This document shows positions 59,354 through 64,000 of a stretch of 64,000 nucleotides of DNA, in pieces. The position numbers were made by a program, and so were the translations under genes. Below the pieces are notes generated by a model that was given only the letters and a program-made list of their open reading frames with translations, was not told where the DNA came from and searched no databases. Position 1 is the first letter of the stretch; each line of letters starts with the position of its first letter. This stretch comes from CBDBEU01 sp965204565 (GTDB lineage Bacteria; Pseudomonadota; Alphaproteobacteria; Rhizobiales; TMED25), in assembly GCA_965204565.1 (NCBI GenBank), contig CBDBEU010000004.1, forward strand, positions 124,001 through 188,000, read 5' to 3'.

Positions 59354-61815
59354 ATGGATGATCTCCTAAGTGAATTACTGACAGAGATCAACGAAAGCCT
59401 CAATATCGTCGATGTCGAACTTGTGCAGTTCGAGCGTGAGCGAACAATGCCGAGATTCTCGACAACATTTTTCGTCTGGTTCACACCATCAAGGGAACCT
59501 GTGGGTTTTTGGGGCTGCCTCGCCTCGAACCCCTGGCCCACGCCGCCGAAACCCTTATAGGCAAATTTCGCGATGGCGCCCCTGTCACACCGCAGGCGGT
59601 CTCGGTCATTCTCATTTCCATCGATCGCATCAAGGCGATTCTGGGAGAACTTGGTGCAGAAGGCGCCGATGATGATCTGATCAGCCAGCTCGATGCGCTG
59701 TCAACCGGCGAACTGCCGGACGAGGCAGCCCCTGAAGCTATTGCGCAGGATGAAGCACCTCTGAATATCCCCGATCAGCCATTGGAACGTGAGCTCAAGC
59801 CCGGTGAGATCATCGCTTGATGAGCTGGAGCTGGCCTTCCGCAATGCGCACGGTCCCGATGATGAGTCCGAGTCTGAACTGCAAGACCAACCGGAAATGG
59901 CAGCTGAACCAGCCGGTTTTGATGAGCCCGAAGCTGAGCCAGCGCCCGAACCGGTGTCCACGACGATGGCAGACGTTGCTGCTTTGCCTGACGAAGAAGA
60001 AAGCAAAACTGCCGGTGAGCGCAAGGAACCGATCAAGGCAACACAATCGATTCGCGTGAATGTCGACACGCTTGAGAACTTGATGACCATGGTCAGTGAT
60101 CTGGTTCTGACACGCAATCAGCTCCTGGAAATGGTGCGGCGCCTTGATGATTCCGAATTCAAGGTGCCACTGCAGCGGCTGTCCAATGTGACGGCGGAAC
60201 TGCAGGAAGGCGTCATGAAGACGCGCATGCAGCCGATCGGCAATGCCTGGCAGAAACTTCCCAGGATCATCCGCGATCTTGCCAATGATCTCGGCAAGAA
60301 GATCGATCTGGAAATGCATGGCGCCGAGACCGGGCTTGACCGCCAGGTGCTCGAACTGATCAAGGATCCCCTGACCCACATGGTCCGCAATTCGGCCGAT
60401 CACGGAATTGAATCGATCGAAGAACGCGCTTCAAGGGGCAAAAGCGAGGCTGGCAAGGTGATCCTTCGGGCATTCCACGAAGATGGCAACATCGTCATTG
60501 AAATTGCAGACGACGGCAAAGGTCTGCCGGTCGACAAGATCAAGGAAAAAGTGTTGAACTAGGTCTGGCGAGCAGCGCCGATTTCGACAAGATGTCGCCG
60601 TCGCAGATCTACGAGCACATTTTTGCTCCTGGCTTTTCCACCACCCAGCAGGTGACCAACGTCTCCGGCCGCGGCGTCGGCATGGATGTAGTGCACACAA
60701 ATATCGAGCTTATCGGTGGCTCAATCGATGTCAGATCGGAAGAGGGGCGAAGCAGCGTTTCGCCGTGCCCCAGCTCAACGTGACCGAGCTGGGGCGAGCC
60801 AACAGCGATTCTGAACATCGCATCGAGATGATCCACCAGACGCCGGCGCTGCGATTGCACAATCGCCTTCTGCCTCTGGTTCGTCTTGCCGCAATCTTGG
60901 GCATTGAACGCCTGGAAGAGGACAGCAACGGGGAAGAGGGTGCAACGATCCAGGCAGGGTCTGACGAGGAAGGTTTCATCGTCGTCGACAGCGTCTTCGA
61001 TACCGAGGAAATCGTAGTCAAGCCGATGTCCACCATGCTGCGCGACATCACCGTGTTCTCGGGAAACACCATACTTGGCGACGGCAGTGTCATCGTGATC
61101 GTGGATCCCAATGGCATCGCTCAGCAGGTCAATCACGGGGTTGCCGCTGTCCGCAATGCCGAAGCCGAAGAGAGCTCCAGCGATATGACTGCCCACAACG
61201 ATACAATGTCGTTGCTTGTCTTCTCTGCCGGATCGGATGAGCCCGAAGCCGTTCCGCTGTCGCTGGTCATGCGCCTTGAGCAAATCGATAGTGCTGCCAT
61301 CTAGGTGTCAAACGGCCGGGAGATGGTTCAGTATCGTGGCCAGTTGATGCCGCTTGTTGCGCATCTCGCCACCGCGCGAGGACGCCGGTGCCGGATGCCA
61401 GCCCCTGCTTGTGTTCAGTGATGGCGAACGCACTATGGGGATCGCTGTCGATGACCGGCTTGATATCGAGGTTTCGGCCAATGATTCCGGCAAGGTCGAC
61501 TCCGCGGTCGTCAAGGCGCGCGCCACCGAAATTCTCGACGTGGGCTACTACATCACCCAGGTGTTCGATAGTGGCTGGAGACACCGCGTGGCAGCCGCAA
61601 TTTGCTGCTGGTGGATGATTCGCCGTTCTTCCGTGACATGCTGATCCCGGTGCTGAAATCAGCAGGATACGAAGTCACCACGGTCGGCTCGGCGGCGGAT
61701 GCCATCGCCATGAAGAATGCCGGCTGGGTTCTTTGGTCTTGTTGGCAAGTTTGATCGCGAGGGCTTGATACGAACCGTGAGCGGTTCACTGCGTGAGTTG
61801 GAGGACGCGGCATGA
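59354..61815 (+). pseudogene. cheA: cheA chemotaxis kinase with C-terminal receiver, multiply broken
   Basis: Fragments in several frames rebuild a hybrid CheA: HPt domain (MDDLLSELLTEINESLNIVD; phospho-His in LVHTIKGTCGFLG), linker, dimerisation/ATPase (SIRVNVDTLENLMTMVSDLV; LTHMVRNSADHGIESIEERA; GRGVGMDVVHTNIELIGGS), CheW-like P5 (TPALRLHNRLLPLVRLAAIL) and a receiver start (LLLVDDSPFFRDMLIPVLKS). One-base shifts lie near 59438, 59805 and 60560; about 34 codons are deleted near 60752-60765; a stop lies at 61305; and the receiver middle is lost near 61720. The end LIRTVSGSLRELEDAA overlaps cheW. No functional kinase can be made. Confidence 0.9.
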
Positions 61816-62285
61816 CTTTGGAAACGGAGTTCAACCAGCAAGCTGACGCTTCCAAGAGCGAGTACATCACGGTCTGGATTGGTGATCAGCTGTTCGGTCT
61901 GCCCATACTTCGGGTCCAGGATGTGTTCATGCCGAGCGCCATGACCGAGGTCCCGATGACCAATGGTGATGTCGCAGGAGTTCTCAATCTGTGCGGACGC
62001 ATCGTGACCGCAATAAGCATGCGGCTGGGGTTGCCGCCGCTGGAAAGCGATCGCCCGGTCATGGCGGTGGGCATTGAAGCCGGCAACGAATCCTATGGGC
62101 TGGTAATCGATTCGGTTGGTGATGTGGTCAGTCTCGACGCATCCTCCCACGAGGACAATCCCGCCAATCCGGATCCACGCTGGGCGCAAGTCTCCGGCGG
62201 GGTTCAGCGGCTCGAGGACCAACTCATGGTTGTTCTCGATGTTGACCGGGTTCTGGCGCTCGAGACGGAGTTGCAGGCTGCTTGA
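61812..62285 (+). CDS. cheW: Chemotaxis coupling protein CheW
   Basis: CheW links receptors to CheA. The 157-residue protein begins with a short leader, then EYITVWIGDQLFGLPILRVQ, VPMTNGDVAGVLNLCGRIVT, YGLVIDSVGDVVSLDASS and LEDQLMVVLDVDRVLALETE, a complete CheW fold. Its frame is intact although its partner cheA is broken. Start overlaps the cheA remnant end by four bases (ATGA). Confidence 0.9.
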   Translation: MTLETEFNQQADASKSEYITVWIGDQLFGLPILRVQDVFMPSAMTEVPMTNGDVAGVLNLCGRIVTAISMRLGLPPLESDRPVMAVGIEAGNESYGLVIDSVGDVVSLDASSHEDNPANPDPRWAQVSGGVQRLEDQLMVVLDVDRVLALETELQAA

Positions 62286-62310
62286 GGCTTTGAGGTAAGG
62301 GAGACAACCG

Positions 62311-62675
62311 ATGAAACGCTGCCTGATGTTTGATGACAGCTCGGTGATCTGCAAGGTCGCATGCCGTATCTTGAGGACCTCGAGTTTGAAATCGACGAGC
62401 CCGAGGATGGCAGGCAGGCACTGGAGGCGTGTGGCCGGCAGATGCCAGACGGCATTTTGCTCGACTGGAACATGCCGATCATGTCCGGGATCGAATTTCT
62501 CGAAGAATTGCGCCAGGCCGATGGTGGGGCAAAGCCCATGGTCGTGTTTTGCACCACTGAAAACGATATGGATCACATTTCACGTGCGATCCAAGCCGGT
62601 GCCAACGAATACATCATGAAGCCATTTGACCGGAATATCCCTGAAGACAATTTGTCCGCTGTAGAGATCGTATAG
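62311..62675 (+). pseudogene. cheY: Chemotaxis response regulator CheY, one-base deletion
   Basis: The first frame reads MKRCLMFDDSSVICKVACRI and then diverges; the next frame continues EDLEFEIDEPEDGRQALEAC, GILLDWNMPIMSGIEFLEEL (phospho-Asp), MVVFCTTENDMDHISRAIQA and NEYIMKPFDRN (Lys). Inserting one G near 62374 restores a continuous CheY. The product as encoded would be about 35 residues. The last ~15 residues also differ from the usual ending. Confidence 0.85.
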
Positions 62676-62687
62676 AAAGAAGCTGAG

Positions 62688-63808
62688 ATGACCCTGTCAG
62701 CGGTTGCTGGGACCCCGCCAGCGCAAGCCGACTCGCGCGCCCCAGTGCGCGTTATGATTGTCGATGAATCGGTCATTCGCGGATTGATTGCTCGCTGGGT
62801 GGACGAGGAGGCGGACCTTGTCACGGTCGCCACATGCGCCAATGGCAAGATTGCTGTTGATTCAATAGAAGCGGCGCGGCCGGACATCGTGGTTCTCGAT
62901 ATCGAGATGCCGGTAATGGACGGCATGACGGCACTCCCCGAACTGCTGAAAGCACAGCCGCGCGCCCACATCATCATTGCGTCCACCTTGACCAAGCGCA
63001 ATGCTGCGATCACGCTGAAGGCGCTTGCTGGCGGTGCATCAGAGTGCATCGAGGCCAACAGCGGCGTCACCACGTCGGCCGACGTTTCGACGCGAGCTGA
63101 TCTCCAAGATCAAGGGGCTCGGTGGTCTTGATAAGCCGGTGCGCAAACGTCCTGCCGCTATTGCAGCCAGCGCGTCTGGCCAGCCGGCGTCGGCTGCCAC
63201 GTCTGATTTTAAATTATTGGTGCCGTTCAACCGCGGGACGCCATCCCTGGTGGCGATCGGTAGTTCGACCGGGGGCCCTCGTTCTTTCCGATATCGGTCC
63301 AGCACTTTCAGCGGTGCCGGTGCTGATCACTCAGCATATGCCGCCGACATTCACTGAAATGCTGGCCGAAAATCTTGGCAAGACCTGTGGCAGAAGGACC
63401 AAGGAAGCCAAACATGGCGAAAAACCCGAGGCTGGAGTGATCTATGTCGCACCGGGCGGCAAACATCTGATTGTCAAGCGCACCACAGATGGCGTGGTGA
63501 TGGAGCTCGAAGATCGCCCTCCGGTCAACTTCACCAAGCCATCCGTCGATGTCATGTTTGAAAGCATTGCTGCCGTGTATGGCGTATCGGTGTTGTCGGT
63601 CATGCTCACCGGCATGGGCCATGATGGTGCTGCCGGCGCAGTCTTGCTGCGCGATGCCGGCGGCAATGTCATTGCCCAGGATGAAGCGACCAGCGTGGTG
63701 TGGGGCATGCAGGGCGCGACCGCCCATACCGGCAAGTGCAGCGTCGTTCTGCCCTTGGGAGAGATTGGCTCCCGCGTTGCCCGCTTGGTTCAGGGAGTTA
63801 CATCGTGA
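62688..63808 (+). pseudogene. cheB: Chemotaxis methylesterase CheB, frameshifted
   Basis: CheB demethylates receptors. The receiver domain is readable (VRVMIVDESVIRGLIARWVD; VVLDIEMPVMDGMTALPELL) but lacks one residue in the usual DDSAVIRG. Frame breaks near 63075 and 63280 separate it from the esterase domain: SLVAIGSSTGGP (catalytic Ser), VLITQHMPPTFTEMLAENLG (His) and VLSVMLTGMGHDGAAGAVLL (Asp). The C-terminal frame is long and intact. As it stands no full CheB is made. Confidence 0.88.
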
Positions 63809-64000
63809 ATACGGCCGAGTTCGAGTATCTGAGCACGTTGGTTCAGGGCGAATCCGGCATTGTTCTGACCGAAGACAAGGCCTATCTGCTCACCAGCCGG
63901 CTCAATCCCGTGGCCACCCAGCACGGATTTGCGTCGATCGACAACATGGTCGCAGCGATGAAATTGGGCCGTACCAGTGCCCGCGTCGTGGAAGATATCG
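63805..64000 (+). CDS. cheR: Chemotaxis methyltransferase CheR, partial at window end
   Basis: A GTG at 63805 overlaps the cheB stop (GTGA). The 65 visible codons read MNTAEFEYLSTLVQGESGIV and LTEDKAYLLTSRLNPVATQH, the N-terminal helical domain of CheR. No disruption is visible in this part; the SAM domain lies outside the window, so its integrity is unknown. Confidence 0.8.
   Translation, partial: MNTAEFEYLSTLVQGESGIVLTEDKAYLLTSRLNPVATQHGFASIDNMVAAMKLGRTSARVVEDI

Noticed and set aside
59354..63808. Sequencing error as the sole cause of the che frameshifts
   Set aside because: cheA also has a ~34-codon deletion and lost receiver sequence, which homopolymer errors would not produce, and long essential genes nearby are clean; single-base cases such as cheY still merit re-sequencing.

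Overview
The window looks like a chromosomal segment of an alphaproteobacterium close to the Hyphomicrobiales (Rhizobiales). This is inferred from recognised families and gene order: an lptC-lptA-lptB-rpoN-hpf-ptsN block, a parB-parA-rsmG-mnmG-mnmE block with two perfect parS sites, ChpT, a CenR-type regulator, EipA (DUF1134), DUF1150, DUF2277, DUF3576, and glnK-amtB-aminotransferase-ftsK-lolA. Two perfect CtrA-type boxes are present. The DNA is GC-rich except for one AT-rich insert at 33396-34525. I saw no tRNA, rRNA or CRISPR array.

Layout. 1-2472: remnant of a HerA-like ATPase cut by a decayed IS30/ISAzo13 chimera, then an IS3 element. 2485-10312: decayed left arm of a prophage (ParB fragment, winged-helix protein) followed by a P2-like contractile-tail module (sheath, tube, frameshifted chaperone, tape measure, U, X, D) with no capsid, baseplate or fibre genes in view. 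10579-16080: lptC-lptA-lptB-rpoN between two inverted copies of one defective IS5-type element; the second copy separates rpoN from hpf-ptsN. 17436-19632: DUF1150, three IS remnants and a broken LON-domain gene. 19713-29051: Trm112, UbiH-type hydroxylase, TesB, GlnK-AmtB behind a sigma-54-type promoter, aminotransferase, FtsK, LolA. 29131-30744: glutamine-synthetase-family pseudogene and a candidate small RNA. 30822-39152: methyltransferase, Xth, cNMP-binding protein, an IS5 copy carrying a serine protease, CenR, broken L,D-transpeptidase, YggS, broken sulfotransferase, acidic porin. 39492-51050: DUF3576, LeuS, LptE, HolA, IS5 copy, ParB, ParA, RsmG, MnmG, MnmE. 51098-59052: DUF255 protein, quinone reductase, DUF2277, IS fragment, broken coiled-coil gene, EipA, YHS protein, CysQ, ChpT. 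59354-64000: chemotaxis operon in which cheA, cheY and cheB are broken while cheW and the visible part of cheR remain open.

How it fits together. Essential and housekeeping genes (ftsK, leuS, mnmG, mnmE, rpoN, parAB, holA, lptCABE) are intact over long stretches. Frameshifts, nonsense codons and deletions concentrate in dispensable functions (chemotaxis, glutamine-synthetase-like enzyme, sulfotransferase, L,D-transpeptidase, LON-domain protein) and in IS and prophage genes. That distribution is more like real ongoing gene loss with IS expansion, as in a recently host-restricted or niche-restricted lineage, than uniform sequencing error. Nitrogen control (RpoN, EIIA-Ntr, GlnK, AmtB), cell-cycle control (ChpT, CtrA boxes, CenR, FtsK, ParABS) and envelope biogenesis (LptCABE, LolA, EipA) are retained.

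The most unusual item is a secreted trypsin-like protease gene of foreign base composition lying inside an IS5-type copy whose two ends are both preserved.
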